Notes: a model not told the origin generated them from the sequence alone. A DNA stretch of 64,000 nt from Pseudomonas cuatrocienegasensis (GCF_900110925.1 NZ_FOFP01000001.1:372001-436000), one strand, 5' to 3'; shown: positions 26,064 through 34,565, numbered from the stretch's first letter. Numbers and translations: made by a program.

Positions 26064-27266
26064 TCAGATGATTCCGCGCTCGCGCAGCCCTGCGACCTGT
26101 TCTTCGCTCAGGCCAAGCCCGGCGAGAATGTCGGTGTTGTGTTCGCCCAGTTGCGGGCCGCCGGTGCCGATACGCCCTGGCGTGCGGCTGAGCTTGGGCA
26201 GTACGCCCGGCACCTTGAGCGGGCCGGCGCTGGTCTGCACCTGCTCGATCATCCGCCGCGCCAGGTAGTGCGGGTCCTGCACGATGTCGGCGGCGGTGTA
26301 GGGGTAGCCGGCCGGCACGCGCGCGCCCTTGAGCGCTTCGATCACCTCATCGCGGCCGCGCTGGGCGGTCCATTCGCCGATGGCACCGTCGATCAGTTCG
26401 GCGTGCTCGCTGCGGCCGTCGTTCTGCGCCAGGCGCGGGTCATTGCCCAGGTCATCGCGGCCGATCAGGCTCATCAGGCGTTTGTAGATGCTGTCGCCAT
26501 TGCCGGCGATCAGCACGTAGCTGCCGTCATTACACGGGTAGGAGTTGGACGGGGTGATGCCGGGCAGGGCGCTGCCGGCCGGCTCGCGGATATAGCCGAA
26601 GGCGTCGTACTCGGGGATCAGGCTTTCCATCATGGCGAACACCGACTCGTACAGCGCCACGTCGATCTCCTGGCCTTCGCCGCTGCGCTGGCGCTCCTGC
26701 AGGGCCAGCAACACACCGATCACGCCGTACAGCGACGACAGCGAGTCGCCGATACTGATGCCGACACGCACCGGCGCCTGGCCGGGGTAGCCGGAGAGAT
26801 GGCGCAGGCCGCCCATGGCTTCGCCGATCACGCCAAAACCGGGCAGGTCGCGGTAAGGGCCGGTCTGTCCGTAACCGGAGATGCGCAGCATGATCAGCCG
26901 CGGGTTGAGCGCCTTCAGCGCTTCATAGCCCAGGCCCCAACCTTCCAGGGTGCCGGGGCGAAAGTTCTCCACCAGCACGTCGGCTTCGGTGACCAGCTGG
27001 CGGACGATGTCCTGGGCTTCTGGCTCTTTCAGGTTCAGGGTCAGCGAGCGTTTGTTGCGCGACTGCACGTGCCACCAGAGCGAGGTGCCGTCCTTGATCT
27101 TGCGCCATTTGCGCAGCGGGTCGCCAACGCCCGGCGGCTCGATCTTGATCACATCGGCGCCGAACTCGCCAAGCAGTTTGCTGGCGAAGGGGCCGGCAAT
27201 CAGTTGACCCATCTCGATCACCTTGAGGCCCTGCAGGGCCATGTTGCCTGTGTTGTTGTCCGTCAT
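26064..27266 (-). CDS. CaiB/BaiF class III CoA-transferase
   Basis: A 400-residue CoA transferase. Motifs: LKVIEMGQLIAGPFASKLLG, EFGADVIKIEPPG, NKRSLTLNLKEPE and, after the catalytic Asp region near 170, ISGYGQTGPYRDLPGFG. It is the promoter-proximal gene of a two-gene operon with the HMG-CoA-lyase-like protein. A truncated LysR gene is divergent from it, so the original regulator is lost. The substrate is not known. Confidence 0.87.
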   Translation of the reverse strand: MTDNNTGNMALQGLKVIEMGQLIAGPFASKLLGEFGADVIKIEPPGVGDPLRKWRKIKDGTSLWWHVQSRNKRSLTLNLKEPEAQDIVRQLVTEADVLVENFRPGTLEGWGLGYEALKALNPRLIMLRISGYGQTGPYRDLPGFGVIGEAMGGLRHLSGYPGQAPVRVGISIGDSLSSLYGVIGVLLALQERQRSGEGQEIDVALYESVFAMMESLIPEYDAFGYIREPAGSALPGITPSNSYPCNDGSYVLIAGNGDSIYKRLMSLIGRDDLGNDPRLAQNDGRSEHAELIDGAIGEWTAQRGRDEVIEALKGARVPAGYPYTAADIVQDPHYLARRMIEQVQTSAGPLKVPGVLPKLSRTPGRIGTGGPQLGEHNTDILAGLGLSEEQVAGLRERGII

Positions 27267-27434
27267 GGCTGCACCTGATTTGCCTGTGCGTTTCTCGTGG
27301 TGCGCAGGATGGCGCAGTGGCGCGGTGCCGACAATTGCCCGATGGCCAAGCTAGGCTTCGCGTATCGCGAAGTGGCATGCTGTAAATCAGGTTTCTGGCA
27401 GCTTCACTTCGCCAGGCACGAAATGGAGACCTTC

Positions 27435-27563
27435 ATGCGCCGCATCGATTTCGTCACCCTCAAACTGTTCGTCGCCATCGCCGACGAGCGCGAGCACCTG
27501 GCCCTGGCGGCGGTGAGCAAACGTGTCAGCATGCCGATCTCCGGCCCGACGATCAGCGGGTAG
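27435..27563 (+). pseudogene. Truncated LysR-type regulator
   Basis: The frame reads MRRIDFVTLKLFVAIADE and then REHLALAAVSKRVS. Intact LysR proteins of this type have GNIARAA-like residues between these pieces, so an internal deletion removed part of the helix-turn-helix. After KRVS the sequence changes to unrelated DNA and stops at TAG 27561. It is divergent from the CoA-transferase gene and was probably its regulator; the break at about 27527 marks one edge of the rearranged region. Confidence 0.7.
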
Positions 27564-28013
27564 ACCTCAACCGTCAGCACTTGGCCAATGACCGCAGGAT
27601 CTCCACCAGCAGAATTGCCGACGACAAGCAGGTGGGTATTTTCTCGATACAGCGGACAATCTTGGCCACCACGGCCAGTGCCAGTATCAACGCTCCCGAT
27701 ATGCAAAAAGTATCCAGTGCCTCATCAAACCTGCCCAACAGCTAAACATAGCTGAGCAAAATTGCCGGACCAAGCGTCGATCAGGCAAAGGCATAGGGTT
27801 CTCTTGTCGCCAGGGAGTCCCCGATCCTCATCACCCCCTGGAACAGACACAGCAGCGTTAGGTAGGTCGTTGCGCCCACGTTATAAAAAACCTGCAAGAT
27901 AAAAACGTACTGATAAAGCCGATCAGTGCGGCACTAGCGCCCGTTGCTGACCAGGCTCCACCAGTCGCTGGGTACTTGCCACTCGCGCCGCCGCTCTTAC
28001 TCAAAGTACTCAT
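27527..28013 (-). pseudogene. Decayed benE-like (benzoate/H+ symporter) gene
   Basis: Read leftward from ATG at 28013 the sequence gives a short N-terminus, a frameshift, then VFYNVGATTYLTLLCLFQG, IGDSLATREPYAFA, a stop, STLGPAILLS, a stop, and ISGALILALAVVAKIV with KIPTCLSSAILL. These pieces line up in order with BenE-type transporters (GLSLRYRxPxxxAWSTPGAALL and IPAPLASAML patterns, from memory). It has at least one frameshift and three in-frame stops and lacks the C-terminal half. Confidence 0.55.
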
Positions 28014-28084
28014 GCCGCCACCTCGCTCGTCGGATTCGTGACGAAAGGAAAGGGCCAGTCTTGCATTTTAAAAAACTCGGTGAT

Positions 28085-28120
28085 ATATCCAATATCCATT
28101 GGATATTGGATATTGGATAT
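28085..28120. promoter_or_regulatory. Operator-like repeats before the GntR gene
   Basis: CCAATATCC (28089-28097) and GGATATTGG (28101-28109) form an inverted repeat with a three-base centre that extends outward to 28085 and 28113. GGATATT is also repeated in tandem at 28101, 28108 and 28115. The start codon is about 22 bases downstream, a position suited to autoregulation by the GntR protein. Confidence 0.55.
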
Positions 28121-28141
28121 GTTTTTCAGTAGTAGTGAGAA

Positions 28142-28819
28142 GTGGATTTGAAAAGCAAACTGCTTAGTGACCTTGGAGAGATTCAACACAGGACTGCCAG
28201 CGAGCAGATTGAACAAGTGTTAAAGCAGGCGATTCTGGAGGGTCGTCTTCCGCCGGGGGAGGTCCTACGTCAGGAAGAACTGGCGCAAACCTTTAGCGTC
28301 AGCCGGATGCCGGTTCGCGAGGCCCTGAAGAAGCTGGAAGCGCAAGCACTGGTGGACTTCGTACCCTACAAGGGCGCGATCGTGACGCAGATTTCCAAAG
28401 CGGATGGCCTCGATAACTACGCCATCCGCCTGGCACTGGAACCGGCCGCCATACGGTATTCGATTCCCTTTTTGACGAGTGACGATCTGCGGCTGGCCAG
28501 GGACTTGATCCAGCAAATGCATTGTGAAACGGAAATAGACCAACTAGGTGTATTGAACAAGCGTTTTCATATGTGCCTGTACGGCAAAACGCCCCATGCC
28601 AAGTTGCTGCAACTGGTGGAGAAGCAGTTGTCGGTTGAGGATCGGTATTTGCGCTTTCACTTGTCTGCCATGGGGCGCGAGCACATGTCACAAGATGAAC
28701 ACCTAGCGATGGTTGAGGCTGCAACCCGTCAGGATCTTGATCGTGCCGAAGCGTTGGTGCGTAAGCATTTGATTAAAGCAGCCATTGCACTGGAAAACTT
28801 TTTCGACCGAAAAACCTGA
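28142..28819 (+). CDS. GntR-family regulator with FCD domain
   Basis: A 225-residue regulator starting with GTG. The winged helix covers about residues 15-80 (TFSVSRMPVREALKKLEAQ is the recognition region). The C-terminal FCD effector domain has the usual metal-ligand His candidates in NKRFHMCLYG and SQDEHLAMVEA. It is the first gene of the block and is followed 31 bp later by the methyltransferase, so it may be cotranscribed with and control the biosynthetic operon. FCD effectors are often organic acids. Confidence 0.85.
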   Translation: MDLKSKLLSDLGEIQHRTASEQIEQVLKQAILEGRLPPGEVLRQEELAQTFSVSRMPVREALKKLEAQALVDFVPYKGAIVTQISKADGLDNYAIRLALEPAAIRYSIPFLTSDDLRLARDLIQQMHCETEIDQLGVLNKRFHMCLYGKTPHAKLLQLVEKQLSVEDRYLRFHLSAMGREHMSQDEHLAMVEAATRQDLDRAEALVRKHLIKAAIALENFFDRKT

Positions 28820-28850
28820 GCACACGCTCATCAGCATACGGAGGTGGATC

Positions 28851-29843
28851 ATGGCCCAGGTCATGTCAGCAACAGCAATTGACTCTGCGCAAAACCTGGC
28901 TGGCAAATCGATTTTCTTGGAGATGGGGGCACGCCTTGGGGTCGTCGAGCTGCTCATGCAGGGCGAGCCATTCGATGCCGAGCACGTGGTACGCATCAGC
29001 GGTGCCAAAAAGTACTTCATCGATTCCTACCTGACGGCCCTGTGCAAACTGGGACTGGCGACCGAAGGTCCGCACCCCGGCCACTATACTGGCACCGCCG
29101 AGTTGTCGGTGGCGGTCAACAACTGCGGTTACCTGCTCTGGGCGTTACAGTCATGTGCACCGCTGATTGAGCACCCGGTGCAGTTCGCCAACGACTTGCC
29201 CGGTTCGATTGATACCTACGTACGCAACGGCGAACACGTGGCAAGGACTTCCAAGTGGATGGGGGCGACCGACTTTTATCCCCACGCTGAAAAGGAAATC
29301 CTGAAGGCCAACCCGAAAAAAATCATCGACTTCGGCTCCGGCACCTGCGGGTTATTGATCCGCCTGCTGGAGCAACTGCCTCATGCCACCGCCATTGGCA
29401 TTGACCTGAGCGCCAGCGCTTGTGAGAAGGCCTGGGAAATCATCAAGGGCAAAGGCCTGATCCAGCGAATCCAGGTGATTCACGCGCCGGTGGAAAGCCT
29501 GACCACAGACCCGAGCCTACTCAAGGATGTCGACGTGATCCACGCCGGCTTCGTCTTCCACGACCTCAATCCCACCCAGAGCCAAGTCCTGCCGAGTTTG
29601 CTGGCTGCCATCAAGGCTGCCTCGCCTCAGGCAAAACTGGTGATCGCCGACGCCATTCCCGATGACGCGCCTTGGGAAAACAACGCCTACTCGCTGGCAT
29701 TCACGTTTCTGCACACCCACTTCATGGACCGTAAATTCCCGACGGAAGACGGCTGGCGCGCGCTCCTTGAAAAAGCCGGGTTCAGCGACGTGACTATCAG
29801 CAAACCCGGCCTTTCCGGCAGCCGCCTGATCGTCGGTCACTAG
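28851..29843 (+). CDS. Class I SAM-dependent methyltransferase-like protein
   Basis: 330 residues. The N-terminal part (about 1-75) is a helical or winged-helix dimerisation region like that of small-molecule O-methyltransferases (MGARLGVVELLMQGEPF). The Rossmann domain shows motif I KIIDFGSGTCGLLIRLLE at about 157-174, IGIDLS as the acidic strand end, and VIHAGFVFHDL as motif IV. GGAGGTGGATC before the ATG at 28851 is a strong ribosome site. It is the first enzyme gene of the operon. It could methylate a substrate, or, as class I folds of the VioH/AzeJ type do, cyclise SAM to azetidine-2-carboxylate; sequence reading alone cannot decide. Confidence 0.8.
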   Translation: MAQVMSATAIDSAQNLAGKSIFLEMGARLGVVELLMQGEPFDAEHVVRISGAKKYFIDSYLTALCKLGLATEGPHPGHYTGTAELSVAVNNCGYLLWALQSCAPLIEHPVQFANDLPGSIDTYVRNGEHVARTSKWMGATDFYPHAEKEILKANPKKIIDFGSGTCGLLIRLLEQLPHATAIGIDLSASACEKAWEIIKGKGLIQRIQVIHAPVESLTTDPSLLKDVDVIHAGFVFHDLNPTQSQVLPSLLAAIKAASPQAKLVIADAIPDDAPWENNAYSLAFTFLHTHFMDRKFPTEDGWRALLEKAGFSDVTISKPGLSGSRLIVGH

Positions 29844-29905
29844 AGCACCACCCACCTCAAGCAGTAAGAAATCCTATGCAGTAACCATTCAGCGGGAGAT
29901 CTATC

Positions 29906-30706
29906 ATGCGTATAGAAAATCTTGTGGAGCGCGTCAAAAACCATCGTTGCTATAGCCATCCCATTTTCCAGAACTGGGCGCGAGTCAACCCTGGCACCGA
30001 GGCCATCGGTGCCCTGTTCCACCATATCCGCAGTTTTTGCGATGCCACCCGCCCGGGCTGGAACCTGCCCCAGGGCTTGAAGCAGATCGGCCTTTCCACA
30101 GAAAGTCACCTGCTCCAGGAGATCGTCGACAGCGAGGAAAACCACGGTCCTGAACTGGCCATGATGGCCGGGCATATCATCAATCGCTCGGTGCCCGGCA
30201 AGCCGGTTTTCGACGACCTGACCGACCAGATCCACATCGAGTCCATGCTCAAGAGCTGCTCCGACGAACTGCTCGGCCAGTTGCCTGGGTATGACTTCAG
30301 CACCGGTCTGATGCCCCAGACCAAAAAAGCAATCCAGACCTTCGACACGCGCAAATCCACGGCTGTCCAGGACGTCTATAAAAGCCTAGGCACGGCCCTG
30401 GCTCTGGAGATCATCTCCAACCGCCAACTGATACCTGGCGAAAAGGCCTGTCTGATCGACAGCGGCCTGTACCGTACCAGTTTCGACGAACCGGCGATGC
30501 ATTACTTGGTGGAGCATTACGGCGAAACCGGCGCCGAATGCCAGCATGAACAAAACGCCATCAAGGCGGTGGGTTCAGTGCTCAACACCGACAACAGTGC
30601 AGCGATCGTTCAGGGCGCCGATGACTTCCTCAATAACCTTGAAGCCCTGTGGGACCTGCTTGATGCCACTTTGCTGCAGGCCGAGGGCGACCGCGTCGCG
30701 GCGTGA
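29906..30706 (+). CDS. Haem-oxygenase-like diiron oxidase/oxygenase (HDO) candidate
   Basis: A 266-residue all-helical protein. I read it as a member of the haem-oxygenase-like dimetal family (UndA, BesC, SznF, PolF relatives). Candidate metal ligands are E77-x2-H80 in the helix IVDSEENHGPELAMM, E168 in ALALEIISN, and H204, E211 and H214 in the helix after SFDEPAMHYL. Members of this family do N-oxygenation, oxidative decarboxylation, C-C cleavage or azetidine formation on amino acids. It sits 62 bp after the methyltransferase and 56 bp before the carrier protein. This gene is not part of the described cma pathway. Confidence 0.65.
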   Translation: MRIENLVERVKNHRCYSHPIFQNWARVNPGTEAIGALFHHIRSFCDATRPGWNLPQGLKQIGLSTESHLLQEIVDSEENHGPELAMMAGHIINRSVPGKPVFDDLTDQIHIESMLKSCSDELLGQLPGYDFSTGLMPQTKKAIQTFDTRKSTAVQDVYKSLGTALALEIISNRQLIPGEKACLIDSGLYRTSFDEPAMHYLVEHYGETGAECQHEQNAIKAVGSVLNTDNSAAIVQGADDFLNNLEALWDLLDATLLQAEGDRVAA

Positions 30707-30762
30707 ACCTTACCGACGGGCCGGGCAACCGGCCTCCTTAATGACAACGAGGCAGGTAGACC

Positions 30763-30993
30763 ATGAGCTCACCAAAACTCGACAAGATCTTCGAAGCCAT
30801 CTTCCAGCGTCCGGTGGGCGACGATGAAGACATCTTCGACCTGGGCGCCAATTCCCTCACTGCGATCCAACTGATCGGCCAGGTCAACGAAGCGTTTGGC
30901 GCCAACATCAACATGGAGCAGTTTTTCCGCATGCCCTGCAAACAAACGGTTCTTGCGCAGTTGCAAGCCACCCACTCAGCACATACGGCCTGA
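30763..30993 (+). CDS. Free-standing carrier protein, CmaD-like
   Basis: A 76-residue peptidyl/acyl carrier protein with the phosphopantetheine site DLGANSLTAIQLI (Ser31). In coronamic acid biosynthesis CmaD receives the aminoacyl group from CmaA and holds it during chlorination and cyclisation. The carrier is followed ten bases later by a CmaE-like transferase, the same order as in P. syringae as I recall it. Confidence 0.88.
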   Translation: MSSPKLDKIFEAIFQRPVGDDEDIFDLGANSLTAIQLIGQVNEAFGANINMEQFFRMPCKQTVLAQLQATHSAHTA

Positions 30994-31003
30994 GAGGGTT
31001 GCC

Positions 31004-31852
31004 ATGCACAGCCTGTTCACCCTGACTCTGAATCTGGAACGTGCTGGCAAGGTGATCTGTGTCCATAGCCTACCGTTTGACCCGGCCCGGGAAACCCTGT
31101 TGCTGCTGTCGCCGGTCGGAACCCAGTGCTTCTACATGAAGAATGCAGCGCTGTTTCTGATCAGTCGTTTCAACCTGATCATCCTCGAAAGCGACGCATT
31201 GCTGGCGTACGCCGCAGCGGCAGATCTGGCCCTCGGCGAAGGCGTTGCCGACTTTATGCGCCAGTTCCATGTAGCACTGTCCGAAACCGTGCGCGTGGAT
31301 GCGTTGGTGGGCTATTGCTCCTCGGCGTCCCTGGCGTTGCTCGCAGCCAGTCACGGCGCTTGCCGCACATTGCTGCTGCTCAACGGCGCGTACTTCCTCA
31401 AGGGTGACGAGGTTACCAAGAGCCAATACGAGCGCGACGTGGAACGCATGATGCAGTCGATCCCCCAGGGTAATTACGCCCACGTGTACGAGGCCGTGAG
31501 CCTGTTGCACGCCAACAGCGTCTACCCCCCGAGCGACTACCGCTACCAGCAGGTTCGCCCCCTGCGGGAACTGCCTGCGTTCCGCCAGTACCTGACGTTC
31601 CTCAACAGCCTGGCGAGCTTGGAAGTGGCCAGGACTGCACAGGCCGTGCATGCGCCCACGCTGGTGTGGTGCGGTAGCCAAGACCGCTACACCGACACCG
31701 CATCTTCCCGATATGTCGCCAAGTGGCTGCCCTACAGTGAACTGGTGGAGGACCCCGACGGCCAACACCACGACTTTGTAGACGGCCACAAACAACTGTA
31801 CCAGGCGATGACCCGCTTTCTGACCTTTCACCAGCAGAGGGCTATTCAATGA
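31004..31852 (+). CDS. CmaE/SyrC-like aminoacyl transferase with Cys nucleophile
   Basis: An alpha/beta hydrolase of 282 residues. The nucleophile elbow reads LVGYCSSAS, placing Cys105 where hydrolases have Ser; CmaE and SyrC, which move aminoacyl groups between carrier proteins, are known to use Cys. The acid lies in WCGSQDRYTD and the His in PDGQHHDFVDG. ATG at 31004 after GAGAGGGTTGCC is the start; the longer frame runs through the carrier gene. It overlaps the next gene by four bases (ATGA). Confidence 0.82.
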   Translation: MHSLFTLTLNLERAGKVICVHSLPFDPARETLLLLSPVGTQCFYMKNAALFLISRFNLIILESDALLAYAAAADLALGEGVADFMRQFHVALSETVRVDALVGYCSSASLALLAASHGACRTLLLLNGAYFLKGDEVTKSQYERDVERMMQSIPQGNYAHVYEAVSLLHANSVYPPSDYRYQQVRPLRELPAFRQYLTFLNSLASLEVARTAQAVHAPTLVWCGSQDRYTDTASSRYVAKWLPYSELVEDPDGQHHDFVDGHKQLYQAMTRFLTFHQQRAIQ

Positions 31853-33618
31853 ATGCCCAAACTCCGCTATTGACCAAGGTATACCGCCGATTTCTGTCAA
31901 TCTGCACGAAAACGCCCAATGCGATTGCCGTCGTCGACGACGGAAACTCAGTCACTTATCAACGGCTTCATGAGCATGTGCTGGAGCGCTGCGAAGAACT
32001 GGCGCGCCAAGGCCTAGCCGACCACCCTTACGTGCCACTGATGGCCAGCCGGTGCCTGGCGTATCTGGTGACGGTGCTGGCCTGTTGCAAACTGGGCATT
32101 GCTTACGTCTGCATCGAACCGGGCATGCCAGGTAAACGCCTGATCGCCTTGCTGGATCAACTGGGCTGCAGCCACTTGTTGCTGCTCGGCCAGCCGGCAG
32201 ACTTGCACCTTGACCCGCGGCTAACCTGCTTTCGTCTAGGCAACTGCGGCACCCTGCGCGCCGAAGGGCCTGCATTACGCCCGCCCATTCGGCGGCGTTT
32301 AGTCGACGCCGGGGTGATCACTGTGATGTTCACCTCAGGTACCACCGGTGTTCCAAAGGGTGTGCGCATCAGCCACGGGGGCCTGTTAAACCTGGTGGAC
32401 AACGTACATCGCCAGGTCCAGGGCAAGGCCCGCAGCTATGTGCATCATTCGTCCATTGGGTTCGATGCCGCCCTGTTTGAAGTCTGGGTGCCGCTACTGA
32501 CCGGCGCCCGGGTCACCCTGCAACCCGGTGCGTTCAATATCGACGCCCTGGCTCAATGCGTACTCGTGGCCCGGTGCGATGTGCTGTTGCTGACCACTTC
32601 ACTGTTCCATCTGGTGGCTCAGCACCGCCTGTCGATGTTCGACTCTGTACGTGTGCTCTACGTCGGTGGCGAAGTACTCAAGCCGGTGCATGCCCGCGCG
32701 CTGTTGGCGGCCAACACAGAGATTACCCTAGTGAATGGTTATGGCCCTACCGAGAACACGGTGTTCTCCACCTGGTACAACCTGAGCAAACTCCAGGACG
32801 CAGAGCGGGACGTACTGCCCATCGGGCGGCTTCTCAACCATGTGCACGGGAAAATCGTCGACATCCAACTGCAAGAGGTAGCCCCTGGCACTCCCGGCGA
32901 ACTGTTACTCACGGGGGCCAACCTGGCCTTGGGTTATCTGGATGATGAACTGACACAAAGCCGCTTTCTGCAACTGCCGGAGGGCACCTATTACCGCACC
33001 GGCGACTACGTGACCGAAGATGAGCACGGCATGCTTTTCTACCAGGGCCGCATCGACGAACAGGTGAAAATCAAAGGCTACCGGGTAGAAATCTCCGAGG
33101 TCGAACACGCCCTGACCCAACTGCCTGGTGTGGCCCAGGCTGTGGTGCTGGCGCGCGCCATGAATGCACTGGAAAACAGCCTGCACGCGTTCATCGTGTT
33201 CCAGCATGGCTGGCCAAACACCGATGAAGGCAAGCTGATGAGCCTGCTGGGCGGCCAGCTTCCCCACTACATGGTGCCGACCCGGATCCACCACTTGCCG
33301 GAGCTTCCGCTGACGGTCAACGGCAAGGTCGACAAGCGCCGCTTGCAGGCGTTGGAGACAGCACCGGCGGCGTCGCCCCGGCTGGCTGACTCAGCAGTGC
33401 TTGAGGTCTGGTCCGGGATTCTCGGCACCCGCGACCTGCAACTGGGACACTCCATCTATGCCTACGGCGCCTCGTCCTTGAGTGTGGTCATGGCCCATAG
33501 CCGAATCAACCAGACCCTTGGCAGAAGAACCCCGTTCGACGAAGTCGTCAGGCTGAACACTTTGCAAGAGTGGGTGCAGTACTACGCAACGTATGAAAAC
33601 CTCAGTAACTTCTCTTAG
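31849..33618 (+). CDS. NRPS adenylation-thiolation didomain, CmaA/SyrB1-like
   Basis: 589 residues. The adenylation domain covers about 15-500: FTSGTTGVPKG (A3), NGYGPTENT (A5), YRTGDYV (A7), GRIDEQVKIKGYRVE (A8) and LPLTVNGKVD with Lys493 (A10). A carrier domain follows (YGASSLS, Ser543). The pocket keeps Asp206 in FDAALFEVW for binding the alpha-amino group; neighbouring residues suggest a small branched aliphatic amino acid such as valine or allo-isoleucine, a weak prediction by eye. There is no condensation or termination domain, as in CmaA and SyrB1, which load an amino acid for a halogenase. Confidence 0.87.
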   Translation: MNAQTPLLTKVYRRFLSICTKTPNAIAVVDDGNSVTYQRLHEHVLERCEELARQGLADHPYVPLMASRCLAYLVTVLACCKLGIAYVCIEPGMPGKRLIALLDQLGCSHLLLLGQPADLHLDPRLTCFRLGNCGTLRAEGPALRPPIRRRLVDAGVITVMFTSGTTGVPKGVRISHGGLLNLVDNVHRQVQGKARSYVHHSSIGFDAALFEVWVPLLTGARVTLQPGAFNIDALAQCVLVARCDVLLLTTSLFHLVAQHRLSMFDSVRVLYVGGEVLKPVHARALLAANTEITLVNGYGPTENTVFSTWYNLSKLQDAERDVLPIGRLLNHVHGKIVDIQLQEVAPGTPGELLLTGANLALGYLDDELTQSRFLQLPEGTYYRTGDYVTEDEHGMLFYQGRIDEQVKIKGYRVEISEVEHALTQLPGVAQAVVLARAMNALENSLHAFIVFQHGWPNTDEGKLMSLLGGQLPHYMVPTRIHHLPELPLTVNGKVDKRRLQALETAPAASPRLADSAVLEVWSGILGTRDLQLGHSIYAYGASSLSVVMAHSRINQTLGRRTPFDEVVRLNTLQEWVQYYATYENLSNFS

Positions 33619-33626
33619 GAGCCGAC

Positions 33627-34556
33627 ATGGAAATCACTGACTTTTCGTTGACGGAACAGGAACTTCAGCAATTTGACCGGGATGGGTTTATCGGTCCCTT
33701 CACGCTCTATGAGCCTGAAGAGATGAAGCAGATGCACAAGACCGTCCGCGCGCAACTGTTCAACCGCACCCACGCGCCCTACGACGCGCCGCTGGATGTG
33801 GCGATCACTAACTACGACCGCCACTTGGATGTGGATTTGCTGACCCGCCATGTGTTTCGTAAGGAAATCGTGCACCGCCTGCGGAGCATCCTTGGCCCGG
33901 ACGTGATCTGCTGGCGCAGCGAGTTCATCCCCAAGTACCCGGGCAACGAAGGCACCGACTGGCACCAGGCCGACACCTTCGGACACGCTTCCGGCGAGCC
34001 GCAACTGGTGTGGCCCGAGGACGAGTCCTTCGGCGGCGCCATCAATGTGTGGACCGGCTTCACCGATGCCACCCAGGAAAACGGCTGCATGCTGTTTATC
34101 CCCGGCACCCACAAGCAAATGAACTACGACGAATCCATCGGCATGACCTTCGACCCGGTGGCCAACAAGAACGTGGTCAAGGGCGAGTACGCACGCGGGT
34201 TCAACGGCTACGACTACAGCACCCTGCAAAAGGACAAGTCGTGGCAGCCGGATGAGGCGGCGGCGGTGCCGATCGTGATGAAAGCCGGCCAGTTCGTGAT
34301 CTTCCGCTCGATGCTCATGCACTGCTCACTGCCCAACTCGACAACCGACAAGCCCCGTCTGGGCTATGTGGCCCGCTACGTCCCCGGACGGGTCAAGGTC
34401 TACCCAGATACTGATTACGTGAAGGAGTTTGGTGGCGAGTATCGCCTGGACCGGTTCGGCGTGGTGCAGGTGGCCGGTACCGCCACCGACCACAAGAACC
34501 GGGTAGCCAGCAGGAGCCTCAGCGGCCTGGACCTCAAGCCCCTAGCCACTTATTGA
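33627..34556 (+). CDS. Non-haem Fe(II)/2-oxoglutarate halogenase, CmaB/SyrB2-like
   Basis: 309 residues, very similar throughout to SyrB2 as I remember it (GFIGPF, NYDRHLD, YPGNEGTDWHQADTF, NYDE, RGFNGYDY, LMH, ARYVP). The facial triad reads His113-Gln114-Ala115 and His232, so the usual Asp/Glu is replaced by Ala; this opens an iron site for chloride and is the mark of carrier-tethered aliphatic halogenases. Arg250 should bind 2-oxoglutarate. It would chlorinate the unactivated side-chain carbon of an amino acid held on a carrier protein. It follows the A-T gene by 8 bp. Confidence 0.92.
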   Translation: MEITDFSLTEQELQQFDRDGFIGPFTLYEPEEMKQMHKTVRAQLFNRTHAPYDAPLDVAITNYDRHLDVDLLTRHVFRKEIVHRLRSILGPDVICWRSEFIPKYPGNEGTDWHQADTFGHASGEPQLVWPEDESFGGAINVWTGFTDATQENGCMLFIPGTHKQMNYDESIGMTFDPVANKNVVKGEYARGFNGYDYSTLQKDKSWQPDEAAAVPIVMKAGQFVIFRSMLMHCSLPNSTTDKPRLGYVARYVPGRVKVYPDTDYVKEFGGEYRLDRFGVVQVAGTATDHKNRVASRSLSGLDLKPLATY

Positions 34557-34565
34557 GGGTTGACC

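Noticed and set aside
27404..27706. A 100-codon frame on the minus strand in the damaged region.
   Set aside because: The neighbouring frame reads as benE-like fragments; this frame is an overlap without family features.
28851..29843. Firm naming of the methyltransferase as an azetidine-2-carboxylate synthase.
   Set aside because: The fold is compatible but no diagnostic residue could be checked by eye; kept only as a possibility.
28851..33618. A mangotoxin/valdiazen-type (mgo/pvf/ham) cluster, because of the diiron gene and NRPS.
   Set aside because: The NRPS lacks a reductase or other termination domain and the halogenase, carrier and VOC genes fit cma instead.
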